Source: Chitinophaga deserti (lineage in GTDB: Bacteria > Bacteroidota > Bacteroidia > Chitinophagales > Chitinophagaceae). From it: a stretch of DNA of 64,000 nucleotides. Under the pieces are notes generated by a model. That model was not told the DNA's origin, did no database searches, and worked only from the letters and a program-made list of their open reading frames with translations. How positions within the stretch are numbered: the first letter of the stretch is position 1; each line of letters begins with the position of its first letter. The stretch covers positions 1 to 64,000 of the forward strand of contig NZ_QFFK01000006.1 of NCBI RefSeq assembly GCF_003149455.1, in the 5' to 3' direction. This document shows positions 8,849-17,186 of this stretch, one piece after another. Made by a program: the position numbers and the translations under genes.

Positions 8849-10207
8849 ATGGCAGGAACGTTAGAAAAGATCCGGCAGGCCTATCGCCTGTTCAAATCCA
8901 TCGACTTCGAACAGCTCAACAAACTGTCGAAGAAAGTGGATCTGCAAAAGGTAATGGAAGGCTTTTCGAAACTGGACGACAAGCAGCTGAAAGGATTGAT
9001 GAAAATGATGGAAGGAGGGAAGAAGGAAAAAATACTTCCTGAAATCAATGCCGATTTCTATGAGCTGCACCTCCGCCTGAGCGATGAAGACAGGGCGCTG
9101 CAGCTGAAGGTCCGTGAGTTTATGGAGCGGGAAATAGCCCCTGTCGTAAATAACTACTGGCTGCATGATGATTTCCCGTTTGAGGTGATCCCCAAACTGG
9201 CGGAGCTGAATGTATGCGGACTTACCTATAAAGGTTATGGCTGTCCCGGCAGGTCGTTCCTTATGGAAGGCATCATTGCCATGGAAATGGGAAGGGTGGA
9301 TGCTTCCATTGCCACTTTCTTCGGGGTACAGAGCGGTCTTGCCATGGGCTCTATCTATCTGTGTGGTTCCGAGGAACAGAAGCAGGAATGGCTCCCCGGT
9401 ATGCAGCAGTTCAAAATTATAGGCGCATTTGGCCTTACGGAGCCCGAGGTTGGCTCCGGTGCTGCGGGAGGACTAACCGTTACCGCGCAAAGAACGGCCG
9501 AAGGATGGGTGCTGAATGGCCAGAAGAAATGGATCGGTAATGCCCCCTTTGCGGATGTGACCGTTGTATGGGCCAAAGATCTGGGAGACGGCGAAGTGAA
9601 AGGGTTCCTGGTGCGTAAGGGCACGCCCGGTTTCAAAGTGGATAAGATCAAAGGCAAAATGGCCCTGCGTATCGTACAGAATGGACTTATTACCATGGAA
9701 AACTGTGTGGTGGAAGAAAGAGACCGGTTGCAGAACGCCAATTCCTTCCGGGATACAGCACGCGTACTGCAGATGACCCGCGCAGGCGTGGCATGGATGG
9801 CGGTAGGCTGTGCGCGTGGGGCTTATGAGAACGCTCTCGATTATACCCGTAAAAGGAAACAGTTCGGGAAACCCATCGCCTCGTTCCAGCTTATACAGAA
9901 CCACCTCGTGGAAATGTTGTCTAACCTCACCGCCATGCAATCGCTGGTGTTCAGGTTGTCGGAACTGCAGGATCAGGGGCTGCTGAAAGATGAGCATGCT
10001 TCCCTGGCGAAGGTATTCTGCTCCCTCCGTACCCGCGATATCGTGAGCCGTGCCCGCGAAGTAATGGGTGGCAACGGTATCCTGCTTGAATATAATGTGG
10101 CCCGGTTTGTGGCCGATGCGGAAGCCATTTACTCCTATGAGGGCACCAAAGAGATCAACTCCCTCATAGTAGGGCGTGCCATTACAGGTTTCAGCGCTTT
10201 TGTATAG
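8849..10207 (+). CDS. Acyl-CoA dehydrogenase, glutaryl-CoA dehydrogenase-like subgroup
   Basis: The 452-residue flavoenzyme has an unusual charged helical N-terminal extension of about 60 residues (many K, E, L), then the standard acyl-CoA dehydrogenase N, middle and C domains. FGLTEPEVGSG is the FAD/substrate loop, and the C-terminal YEGTKEINSLIVGRAITG holds the expected catalytic base Glu431 at the place used by glutaryl-CoA dehydrogenases. The arginine that binds the glutaryl carboxylate in that family aligns by eye with Ala in DASIATFFGVQS, so the substrate is probably a plain acyl-CoA. It follows OsmC at 22 bases and ends in a strong terminator. Confidence 0.85.
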   Translation: MAGTLEKIRQAYRLFKSIDFEQLNKLSKKVDLQKVMEGFSKLDDKQLKGLMKMMEGGKKEKILPEINADFYELHLRLSDEDRALQLKVREFMEREIAPVVNNYWLHDDFPFEVIPKLAELNVCGLTYKGYGCPGRSFLMEGIIAMEMGRVDASIATFFGVQSGLAMGSIYLCGSEEQKQEWLPGMQQFKIIGAFGLTEPEVGSGAAGGLTVTAQRTAEGWVLNGQKKWIGNAPFADVTVVWAKDLGDGEVKGFLVRKGTPGFKVDKIKGKMALRIVQNGLITMENCVVEERDRLQNANSFRDTARVLQMTRAGVAWMAVGCARGAYENALDYTRKRKQFGKPIASFQLIQNHLVEMLSNLTAMQSLVFRLSELQDQGLLKDEHASLAKVFCSLRTRDIVSRAREVMGGNGILLEYNVARFVADAEAIYSYEGTKEINSLIVGRAITGFSAFV

Positions 10208-10229
10208 CATATTCCCACCTTCTTATACA

Positions 10230-10262
10230 CTGCCGGCATCTTACAGGTGCCGGCAGTTTTTT
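10230..10262 (+). terminator. Intrinsic terminator after the acyl-CoA dehydrogenase gene
   Basis: CTGCCGGCA (10230-10238) pairs with TGCCGGCAG (10248-10256) around a 9-nt loop and is followed by six T. Confidence 0.9.
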
Positions 10263-10398
10263 ATGCCGGGTATGCCGCCGCTGCCCGTCTGCATGCAAAA
10301 AATCCTTAAATTACATAGTCCGAAGCATAGCCCCGTATCAGCAGCCCCATCAGCCACGTAACGTCGTTTCCTGACCCCGTTTTACAAACCCCATAGTC

Positions 10399-11982
10399 AT
10401 GCAATACTTTGATTTTCACACCCATCCCATTCTGAAACAGCTTTTCAGTGAAACCGGCAGCGTTACCGACATGCTGGGCCGTAATGAAGTAAAAGTGCTG
10501 CAAACGCAGTGTACAGACATTCCTAATATCATCCAGTCGCAGATCCACCCTTCGCAGCTGGCCCAATACCCGGAAGGGGTACTGCTGGGCATTGTGCTGT
10601 ACAGTATGGAAAGTTTTCTGGCGGCAGAGGTAATACCCCTCCGGCAGCATCTGCGTACGGGATCGCAGCATAAACTGTCGGAGCCCTTGCTGAAGAAGAT
10701 CGTGCTCAACGATTACAAGGCATTTACCGACTTCCTCGTCAACCGTACGCTGAAAGCCTATCAGGATAACAGCAACATCTTTAATGTTATTACCAGTGAT
10801 ACGTTTGCCAACGGGTTGCCCACGGATAAAATCAATATATTCTTCGTAGTGGAAGGATGCCATTCCTTTGTAGACAGCGTTAACCGTACGGGCGATGGCA
10901 AGGTGTTCCCCGTTACGGAGATCATCGATAACCTCGATACCCTGCTGGCACGGGATATTCCCATACTGGCCGTTAACCTCACCCATATGCAGCAATCGAG
11001 CCTCTGCAACCACGCATTCGGTATTCAGCTCACCAACCCCGCACCGTTTTTCCCTACGGGTAATGGCATGCAGCCCGATGGGTACGATATTGCACAGGCA
11101 TTGTTCGACCGGGGTATCCATCCCGATCTGAAGCATATGAGCTACAAATCGCGCCGCGATCTGATGGAGGCGGTAGATGGTGATGGCGACATCACGCTGC
11201 ATGCACCCATGCCTTTGCTTTGCACCCATGCGGGTTTCACCGGCATTCCGTTCGAAGCATGGCCGGAGTACATGAGTCTTGCGCGGGCGGAAGGACCGGT
11301 GGTGAGAGTGGAAATGGCAAAGTCCTTTGCGGCAGACAGTGTGCCCTCGCAGGATTGTGCCCCCACTTTTAACATGACCACCATCAACCTGTTTGATGAA
11401 GAGATCGCCTGGATCGTGGCGCACGGGGGAATGATCGGTCTTTCCATGGACCGCCGCATCCTCGGGTACGTAGATCCTTTCGATGCGGATGTAGACGGCA
11501 GGCTGGATGGCGACTTTGTGGTAGATACCGATTTCATATCGCAGGCGGAATGGGATGCGTTGAACATCGACCTTGGAAAATATCAGCAGAAAGTGAATCC
11601 TATGGCCTGCCTAACTGTTCAAAAGCTCCATGCCAACTGGGGAGATCAGAGTAAACAGGAGCGCTGGTATTACGATCATATCTTCCTGCACCTCAAGCAT
11701 TATCTTCAAACCTGCCTTCGTGCCGGTATACCGTTAAGCACCTCCATTCAGCACATTACCATTGGCAGTGACTTCGACGGGCTGATCAATCCTTTTATCA
11801 CCATGCCGGGCGTTAAAGACATGGAGCGGCTGAAGCGTTATATCCGTACCGACTTCCGGGGGTACCTCTCACAACTGGAAGATGCATCTGACTGGTACCG
11901 GGATCTGGATGTAAAACAGTTTGCGGACAACCTCTTTTTTGAGAACGGCTACCGCTTCGTGAAGAACTTCATGCAGGGTTAA
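10399..11982 (+). CDS. Membrane-dipeptidase-like (M19-type) metal hydrolase
   Basis: The 527-residue protein has no signal peptide. It starts with FDFHTHP (His7, His9) and carries, in the order seen in renal-dipeptidase/M19 enzymes, FVVEGCHSF (candidate bridging Glu), VNLTHMQ, LCTHAGFTGI, and ITIGSDFDGLINPF near the C-terminus. These are the expected metal and substrate residues of an amidohydrolase-fold dipeptidase. It is longer than the usual 350-400 residues, with inserts around 60-130 and 370-420, so the substrate may differ. It is convergent with the persulfide dioxygenase gene. Confidence 0.65.
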   Translation: MQYFDFHTHPILKQLFSETGSVTDMLGRNEVKVLQTQCTDIPNIIQSQIHPSQLAQYPEGVLLGIVLYSMESFLAAEVIPLRQHLRTGSQHKLSEPLLKKIVLNDYKAFTDFLVNRTLKAYQDNSNIFNVITSDTFANGLPTDKINIFFVVEGCHSFVDSVNRTGDGKVFPVTEIIDNLDTLLARDIPILAVNLTHMQQSSLCNHAFGIQLTNPAPFFPTGNGMQPDGYDIAQALFDRGIHPDLKHMSYKSRRDLMEAVDGDGDITLHAPMPLLCTHAGFTGIPFEAWPEYMSLARAEGPVVRVEMAKSFAADSVPSQDCAPTFNMTTINLFDEEIAWIVAHGGMIGLSMDRRILGYVDPFDADVDGRLDGDFVVDTDFISQAEWDALNIDLGKYQQKVNPMACLTVQKLHANWGDQSKQERWYYDHIFLHLKHYLQTCLRAGIPLSTSIQHITIGSDFDGLINPFITMPGVKDMERLKRYIRTDFRGYLSQLEDASDWYRDLDVKQFADNLFFENGYRFVKNFMQG

Positions 11983-11985
11983 ATG

Positions 11986-12013
11986 AAAAAGGCCGGCCCA
12001 AAAGAGCCAGCCC
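11986..12013 (-). terminator. Intrinsic terminator of the persulfide dioxygenase gene
   Basis: Read on the minus strand, GGCTGGC (12012-12006) pairs with GCCGGCC (11997-11991, one U-G pair), followed by TTTTTC. It lies 26 bases beyond the stop at 12039, between two convergent genes. Confidence 0.75.
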
Positions 12014-12038
12014 AGTCTTAACCTGATGCGTATGGGCG

Positions 12039-13358
12039 TTAGCCCTGGAATGTTTTTACAGCTTCCCCGAGGTCGTATACGGTTGCTTCCGGCAATGCCG
12101 CAGCTACAATGCTGCTGCCTGCCGCGCTGCGGTAACCACCTGCGCAATGCACTACAATGGGTTTTTCCGTTGGTATTTCCCCTGTGCGCTCACGGAGCTC
12201 ATGCAGCGGGATGCTGATTGAATCTTTAAATAGTTTTTTAACGGCAGTTTCTCCGGCGTTCCGCACATCTACGATGGTAAACTTTTCGGGCTGAGCGCGG
12301 AAAGCTTCCACATCCAGCGCGGGTGTTACGGTTGTGCCGCCTTTGGCAATACCGGTACCGGCGATGAAGGATTCGTAGCCGATTTTAGCAGTTCTGTAAA
12401 CCACGCGGCCAAGGCATGCATCATCGCCCGCCAGCAGCACATATGGCTCGGTGGGAGATACGATGCTGCCCAGCCATGTCTCGAACATGCCACCTTCCTG
12501 CAGGTTAATGGCGCCGGGGATGTGGCCTTCCTTGAATATCTTTTCCGGCCGTGTGTCAACGATCAGTGCGGATGACATTGAGCAGCCGGGTACTCTTTTC
12601 AATGCAATTTCGAGATCCTCTGCACCGGTGCGGTTAATGGAAACATCGAATGTGAAATATTTTGGAACGAATGGCTGGTCGGAGAGCAGCGCTTTCACGA
12701 ATTCGTCCTGCGTCATTTCCTGCAGCGACCAGTTGGTACGTTTTTCTCCGCCGATAGTGCCGGATGTTTCCGGTGAGAGGCTTTTGCCACAGAGGGAGCC
12801 GGAGCCGTGTGCCGGGTATACCACAGCATCATCGTGCAGGGTCATGAGTTTATTCCGGAGGGAATGATACATGTCTGCCGCAAGGGCTTCGCGTTTGGCG
12901 GATACGGTACCGGTGTTCTCACGCAGATCCGGCCGGCCGCAATCTCCTATGAACAATGTATCCCCGGTGAATACGGCGGTTTGAAGGCCGTTTTCTTCCA
13001 GTACAATGGAAATACTGTCTGGCGAGTGGCCGGGGGTGTTAAGGGCCTTTAAAATGGCGCCGTCGCCCAAATCGATGGAGTCTCCCTCATCGAATGTGGT
13101 ATGCGGATAAGTGGCTCCGAGGATGCGGGAACAGTATAAAGTGGCCCCCACTGCATTATGCAGCTCCAGGTGACTGCTTACGAAATCCGCATGGGGGTGG
13201 GTTTCAATTACCCCTATGATGGATGAGTTTTCAGCTGCGGCATACTCCAGGTAAGGGAGCGGGTCGCGGCTGGGGTCTATCAGAATGGTGCCATTGGCAC
13301 CTGTGATGGCATATGAGAAATGTGCAAGTGCTTTATCTTCGAATTGTTTAATTTTCAT
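12039..13358 (-). CDS. CstB-like persulfide dioxygenase with two rhodanese domains
   Basis: The 439-residue fusion has the domain order of CstB: a metallo-beta-lactamase-fold persulfide dioxygenase, a pseudo-rhodanese and an active rhodanese. Metal residues are visible in THPHADF (His54, His56, Asp58), TPGHSPDS (His111), FTGDTLF (Asp133) and YPAHGSG (His184). The first rhodanese (about 235-345) has GDDACLGR where a catalytic loop should be and no Cys at its first position. The second (about 350-439) has HCAGGYRS with Cys405. Family enzymes turn glutathione, CoA or inorganic persulfides into thiosulfate and sulfite. It is probably its own transcription unit, with a GTGA-N6-TCAC dyad 45 bp upstream, in the regulon of the Crp/Fnr gene at 15322. 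Confidence 0.85.
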   Translation of the reverse strand: MKIKQFEDKALAHFSYAITGANGTILIDPSRDPLPYLEYAAAENSSIIGVIETHPHADFVSSHLELHNAVGATLYCSRILGATYPHTTFDEGDSIDLGDGAILKALNTPGHSPDSISIVLEENGLQTAVFTGDTLFIGDCGRPDLRENTGTVSAKREALAADMYHSLRNKLMTLHDDAVVYPAHGSGSLCGKSLSPETSGTIGGEKRTNWSLQEMTQDEFVKALLSDQPFVPKYFTFDVSINRTGAEDLEIALKRVPGCSMSSALIVDTRPEKIFKEGHIPGAINLQEGGMFETWLGSIVSPTEPYVLLAGDDACLGRVVYRTAKIGYESFIAGTGIAKGGTTVTPALDVEAFRAQPEKFTIVDVRNAGETAVKKLFKDSISIPLHELRERTGEIPTEKPIVVHCAGGYRSAAGSSIVAAALPEATVYDLGEAVKTFQG

Positions 13359-13380
13359 TGCTTTTCTTTTTACAAATTTC

Positions 13381-13388
13381 CGAATATA
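13381..13388 (-). promoter_or_regulatory. Candidate -7 element of the persulfide dioxygenase gene
   Basis: On the minus strand it reads TATATTCG, one base from the Bacteroidota TAnnTTTG consensus. No TTTG -33 element is seen; the dyad at 13402-13417 covers that region instead, which fits an activator-dependent promoter. Confidence 0.4.
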
Positions 13389-13401
13389 TCCTGGCTGGCT
13401 G

Positions 13402-13417
13402 GGTGACTATGATCACA
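13402..13417. promoter_or_regulatory. Candidate Crp/Fnr operator, site 2
   Basis: GGTGACTATGATCACA contains a perfect GTGA-N6-TCAC dyad (13403-13416). It is about 45 bp upstream of the persulfide dioxygenase start and matches the site at 15305-15320 in arms, spacing and distance to the start codon. Confidence 0.6.
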
Positions 13418-13489
13418 TTGCAAAGGTCTTCTAATTCATTCCCCTGTGCATTGACGGCCGTCATCGCCAGGCCTGATTTCATTCATGCG

Positions 13490-13900
13490 TTAATGGGGCA
13501 GTTTTTCCCGGAACCGGCCATAGAGCCACGTTCCCGCAATAGCGCTGAGGATGGTAACGCTCACTGCTGCTGCGCCTGTACCTGCCTGAGCAAACAACGG
13601 GCCGGGGCATGCCCCCGTCATAGCCCATCCAAGCCCGAATAGCAAACCGCCATAGATCTGCCCCCTGTTGAATTTCTTTTCCGGTATCACAACGGTTTCG
13701 CCATGGATGGTTTTAATGTTGAACCGGCGTATGAGCCAGACGGAGATAATACCGGTAAGCACAGCGCTGCCAATAATGCCGTACATGTGGAACGATTGCA
13801 GCCTGAACATTTCCTGTATGCGAAACCAGCTGATCATTTCCGCTTTAACGAGTATGATGCCGAACAGGATGCCAAAAAGAAGGTATTTCAGATATTTCAT
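13490..13900 (-). CDS. DUF6691/YeeE-YedE-type half transporter, small subunit
   Basis: The 136-residue membrane protein has about four hydrophobic segments and the conserved GLGWAMTGACPGPL, whose Cys is a sulfur-relay residue in YeeE-type thiosulfate carriers. It lies 12 bases after the larger YeeE-like gene. Together they should make one split transporter that brings thiosulfate or another sulfane-sulfur compound across the inner membrane. In this cluster the imported sulfur would feed the persulfide dioxygenase downstream. Confidence 0.85.
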   Translation of the reverse strand: MKYLKYLLFGILFGIILVKAEMISWFRIQEMFRLQSFHMYGIIGSAVLTGIISVWLIRRFNIKTIHGETVVIPEKKFNRGQIYGGLLFGLGWAMTGACPGPLFAQAGTGAAAVSVTILSAIAGTWLYGRFREKLPH

Positions 13901-13912
13901 GATATTAAGTAG

Positions 13913-14476
13913 TTAGAGTGCGAGCAAATAGGGAAGTATCAGATTCGCCATGAGGAAGCCTCCGGCCATAAATGCCACAGTGGCAACCAGCGAAGGCCAT
14001 TGCAGGGCAGATAAGCCCATGATGGAGTGCCCGCTGGTACATCCGCCGGCATAACGGGTTCCGAATCCCACCAGCAGGCCGCCGCCCACCATAAGAATAA
14101 GCCCCCTTACAGTAAACAACTGATCTATCCCGAATAGTGTAGAAGGAACCATCGCAACTTCAGGTTGGATACCGTATACTGCAAGGTCTGCCGCCAGTGA
14201 TGGATGAATAGATGCAGGCTGCCCGTTTCCAAGTAAGGTTACCGCGATCCACCCGCCGGCAAGGATGCCAATGGCAAACACGAAGTTCCAGGATTCCTTT
14301 TTCCAGTTGAATTTGAAGAACGGAATATTACCCGGGGCACAGGCTGCGCAGATATGCCGGAAGTTTGAACTGATGCCGAATGTTTTGTTGCCCGTGAGCA
14401 GCAATGCGGGTACAAGGAGGCCAATAAGCGGCCCGGCCACATACCATGGCCATGGTTGTTGGAAAAATGCTATCAT
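13913..14476 (-). CDS. YeeE/YedE-type sulfur transporter, large half
   Basis: The 187-residue protein has several membrane segments and the family mark YAGGCTSGHSIMG, with the cysteine that handles sulfane sulfur in YeeE, plus another pair of cysteines in ICAACAPGN. Its ATG overlaps the TGA of the TSUP gene (ATGA), showing translational coupling, and fixes the start at 14476 rather than the longer open frame. It works with the following DUF6691 subunit. Confidence 0.85.
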   Translation of the reverse strand: MIAFFQQPWPWYVAGPLIGLLVPALLLTGNKTFGISSNFRHICAACAPGNIPFFKFNWKKESWNFVFAIGILAGGWIAVTLLGNGQPASIHPSLAADLAVYGIQPEVAMVPSTLFGIDQLFTVRGLILMVGGGLLVGFGTRYAGGCTSGHSIMGLSALQWPSLVATVAFMAGGFLMANLILPYLLAL

Positions 14477-15255
14477 ATGAATAGTTCTTTGACGATGATA
14501 AAAATGCCGAGGGCGAGGATGAACCATCCAAACCCTTTACGCAGGCCGGATGAAGGTATGTGCAGTGCCAGCCTGCTCCCGATGGCCATGCCTGCAAGCG
14601 CAAGGGCAGTAAGTGTCAGCAGCAAGGGCCACTGGAGCTGATAATGGCCGAGGTCGCCTGCAAAGCCCGCCAACGTATTCAGAGCGATGATGAACAGGCT
14701 GGTACCTGTGGCGGTACGGAGCGGCATCTTCAGCAGGTTTACCAGTGCGGGAATAAGCAAAAAGCCGCCCCCGGCGCCCAGTAGGCCCGTAACCATCCCG
14801 GTTCCTGCCCCATAAACGAGTAAAAGCCATTTACCGGGCATTACCGCTGCGCCATCGGCCTCCCGCCCGCGGATCATTGACCATGCGGAAACCAGCATAA
14901 GCAACGATAGGAGTAACATCATGGCCATATCACGGGATACGGCCATGGCCCCGATGCTGAAAAGTTGTTCCGGAATAGCCGGCAGTATGAAATGCCGTGT
15001 CAGCAATACTGCCGCCACGCTTGAAAGCCCTAATAGAATGCCGGTAACCGGAGAAAGCTCCCTGCGCTGGTAGCTGCCCGCTGCACCGGCAAGGCTGGTA
15101 CTGCCTACAATGAATAAGGAGTAAGTGGTAGCGATGGTTGGTTCAAGGCGGAACAGGTAAACGAGCACGGGCATCGTGAGGATGGAGCCTCCGCTACCCG
15201 TTAATCCCAGGGATATACCAATGAATATCGCCGCTATATAACCTGTCCATTCCAT
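14473..15255 (-). CDS. TSUP (TauE/SafE) family anion exporter
   Basis: The 260-residue membrane protein has about eight hydrophobic segments in two repeats, each with a family-type glycine motif: SLGLTGSGGSILTMP near the N-terminus and GLLGAGGGFLLIPAL near residue 150. TSUP proteins export sulfite, sulfoacetate or similar anions. Here it probably removes sulfite made by the persulfide dioxygenase. Start 15255 (MEWTGY) puts the first membrane helix at the N-terminus. It is first in the transporter operon, 66 bases after the Crp/Fnr gene, with an operator-like dyad in the gap. Confidence 0.85.
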   Translation of the reverse strand: MEWTGYIAAIFIGISLGLTGSGGSILTMPVLVYLFRLEPTIATTYSLFIVGSTSLAGAAGSYQRRELSPVTGILLGLSSVAAVLLTRHFILPAIPEQLFSIGAMAVSRDMAMMLLLSLLMLVSAWSMIRGREADGAAVMPGKWLLLVYGAGTGMVTGLLGAGGGFLLIPALVNLLKMPLRTATGTSLFIIALNTLAGFAGDLGHYQLQWPLLLTLTALALAGMAIGSRLALHIPSSGLRKGFGWFILALGIFIIVKELFI

Positions 15256-15304
15256 GCAGTTGGTTTTTGATACTGCAAAATTCAGGTAAGGCGGCGGCAA
15301 TAAT

Positions 15305-15320
15305 GGTGACCTTGGTCACC
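15305..15320. promoter_or_regulatory. Candidate Crp/Fnr operator, site 1
   Basis: GGTGACCTTGGTCACC has 7-bp perfect arms around TT and contains GTGA-N6-TCAC. It lies between the regulator's stop codon and the TSUP start, 50 bp before the latter. A 2-nt centre makes an RNA hairpin role unlikely, and no T-run follows on the minus strand. Confidence 0.65.
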
Positions 15321-15321
15321 G

Positions 15322-15954
15322 TCATAATAACTCGATATACTGGCGGTGTACCTTCACTTTTCCCTGCTGCTCCAGCTTTTTCAACAGCCGGCTGATCACT
15401 TCGCGGGAAGAGTTAAGGTCGGTGGCGATTTCGCCATGTGTAATGTGGAGTTTGGAAGATCCTGATTTTTGACGCTGTGTGTCGAGGTAGTAAACGAGGC
15501 GCTCGTCCATGGCGCGGAAAGCAATATGATCGATGAGGGTGAGGAGTTCTTCAAAACGGTTGCGGTAGGTTTCCACTACGAAGTTATACCAGCCTTTATA
15601 GCGCTGCATAAAGTTTTCCATGGAAGTAACCGGGATGAGGATCACCGTGCTGTCTTCAATAGCTTTCAGCATAACGCCGCTTGTTTCCTGCTGCGGGCCG
15701 CAAACCATAGACAGGGCGCAGGCATTACCCGGTTCAAGGTGATACATGAAGATTTCACCTTCTTCCTGACCTTCGCGGTAAAGTTTAAGGCGGCCTTCTG
15801 CTACCAGAACGGTAGAGCGGATGTTTTGCCCCGTACGCATAAGGGGCTCGCCTGCGGGAATGTGGCGTATCTCTGCAACTGCTGCCAGTTCATCTTTCAG
15901 CTCGTCTTCAAACTGCGGGAAATGTGCATCAAGGTAAGCGCGTGTATCCATCAT
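15322..15954 (-). CDS. Crp/Fnr-family transcription regulator of the sulfur cluster
   Basis: The 210-residue protein has a cyclic-nucleotide-binding-like beta barrel (about 20-135, with HIPAGEPLMRTGQ and LVAEGRLKLYREGQEEG) and a C-terminal winged helix (about 150-205, GEIATDLNSSREVISRLLKKLE as recognition helix region). It lacks the four-cysteine set of Fnr, so it is not an oxygen-sensing Fe-S type; Cys73 and Cys80 (in NACALSMVCG) could be redox-active, by inference. It heads the sulfur cluster and is the natural binder of the two GTGA-N6-TCAC dyads. What it senses is not visible. Confidence 0.8.
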   Translation of the reverse strand: MMDTRAYLDAHFPQFEDELKDELAAVAEIRHIPAGEPLMRTGQNIRSTVLVAEGRLKLYREGQEEGEIFMYHLEPGNACALSMVCGPQQETSGVMLKAIEDSTVILIPVTSMENFMQRYKGWYNFVVETYRNRFEELLTLIDHIAFRAMDERLVYYLDTQRQKSGSSKLHITHGEIATDLNSSREVISRLLKKLEQQGKVKVHRQYIELL

Positions 15955-15972
15955 CCTCCAAAATTAGCATTT

Positions 15973-17142
15973 TTACACATCTCCGATTCCCAATACCAGC
16001 TTCGCCTGGCGGATCATCTCTTCACTGCCGGTGTATTTACCCGGTTCATCCGACAGTTTTACGACTTCTGTCCATTCTCCGTTATGCGGACTGGTAGCCG
16101 TCATTTTAATGACGATATTCATTGCTTCCGGCCCTGCGTCGTTCGTTAAACTGGTACCAATCCCAAACGACATCCCGATCCTTCCCCTGCAATGTTCTGC
16201 TATGCGGGCTACTTTCTCCACGTTCAGCCCGTCGGAGAAAATGATGGTTTTGCTCAGCGGGTCGATCCCCATTTGCTGGTAATGCCGGATCACTTTATCG
16301 GTGAACTCCAATGGGTCGCCACTATCGTGCCGCACACCGTCAAACAGTTTGGAATACATCTTATCGAACTGCCGGAGGAAAACATCCGTGGTATAGGTGT
16401 CAGACAATGCAATGCCGAGATCACCCCTGTACACATCCACCCAGTTCTGTAATCCTGTGGCGTTAGACATTTTAAACCCGAAACGTGCGGCATGGAACAT
16501 GAACCATTCATGTGCATGGGTGCCGATGGGTTTTGTCTGGAACATCATAGCGAGGTGTACATTGCTGGTGCCTATAAAAGAGCCTGTGCCATATTGCTTC
16601 AGGGCTTCCACCACCAGCTTGTGCACTTTGTAGGAATAACGTCGCCGTGTGCCAAACTCCGCCACGGTTACTCCCAGCTGGCGGTACTGCTCTATTTTAT
16701 GCCGGGTATTTTCCAGGATGGCTTCGTTGGAAATTCTTTCCGCATGGTTCAGCATGTAGTACAGTTCGCAGATCAGCGACATGACGGGCACTTCCCAAAG
16801 TATGGTCCGGTACCAAAGCCCTTCCACACCTACTTCCAGCTGGTCGCCCTCTTGTGAAATATGAACCTCTTCCGGGTTGTAGCGGTAGCCTTCCAGGAAG
16901 TCGAGGTACACGGGGTCGAGGTATGGACAAGTGATCTGCAGGAACTGCTTTTCTTTCCGGGTGAGCTGCAGGCCCGCCATTTCATCTATGGCTTTACGCA
17001 GGGCATCGGCAAATCCGGGAGGGAAAGAGTGTTTACCCCGGTTGATGAAACGATAACGCGCACGGGCGTATGGAAACAGCCGGATAACACCCTGCTGCAT
17101 GGTGAATTTGTAGAAGTCGTTGTCGAGGATGGAAGATAGCAT
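15973..17142 (-). CDS. pncB: Nicotinate phosphoribosyltransferase
   Basis: The 389-residue cytoplasmic enzyme converts nicotinate and PRPP to nicotinate mononucleotide in NAD salvage. Marks include LDNDFYKFTMQQ at the N-terminus, FGTRRRYS, GTHAHEWFMF (His211 corresponds to the phosphorylated histidine) and FDGVRHDSGDP for the phosphoribosyl site. Length matches the bacterial family. It lies 44 bases downstream of the gene at 17187 on the same strand and may be co-transcribed. Confidence 0.95.
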   Translation of the reverse strand: MLSSILDNDFYKFTMQQGVIRLFPYARARYRFINRGKHSFPPGFADALRKAIDEMAGLQLTRKEKQFLQITCPYLDPVYLDFLEGYRYNPEEVHISQEGDQLEVGVEGLWYRTILWEVPVMSLICELYYMLNHAERISNEAILENTRHKIEQYRQLGVTVAEFGTRRRYSYKVHKLVVEALKQYGTGSFIGTSNVHLAMMFQTKPIGTHAHEWFMFHAARFGFKMSNATGLQNWVDVYRGDLGIALSDTYTTDVFLRQFDKMYSKLFDGVRHDSGDPLEFTDKVIRHYQQMGIDPLSKTIIFSDGLNVEKVARIAEHCRGRIGMSFGIGTSLTNDAGPEAMNIVIKMTATSPHNGEWTEVVKLSDEPGKYTGSEEMIRQAKLVLGIGDV

Positions 17143-17186
17143 AGTGAAGAATTAACGCTTCCGGATGCCAGAATGTTTCATGCCGG

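Noticed and set aside
10306..11424. 372-codon open frame on the minus strand
   Set aside because: It is antisense to the M19-like gene, whose family motifs are in order on the plus strand. The minus product has no recognisable motif and a His/Gln/Arg-rich, shadow-like composition.
15305..15320. Reading this dyad as a transcription terminator
   Set aside because: A 2-base centre is too short for a stable hairpin loop and there is no T-run on the minus strand.
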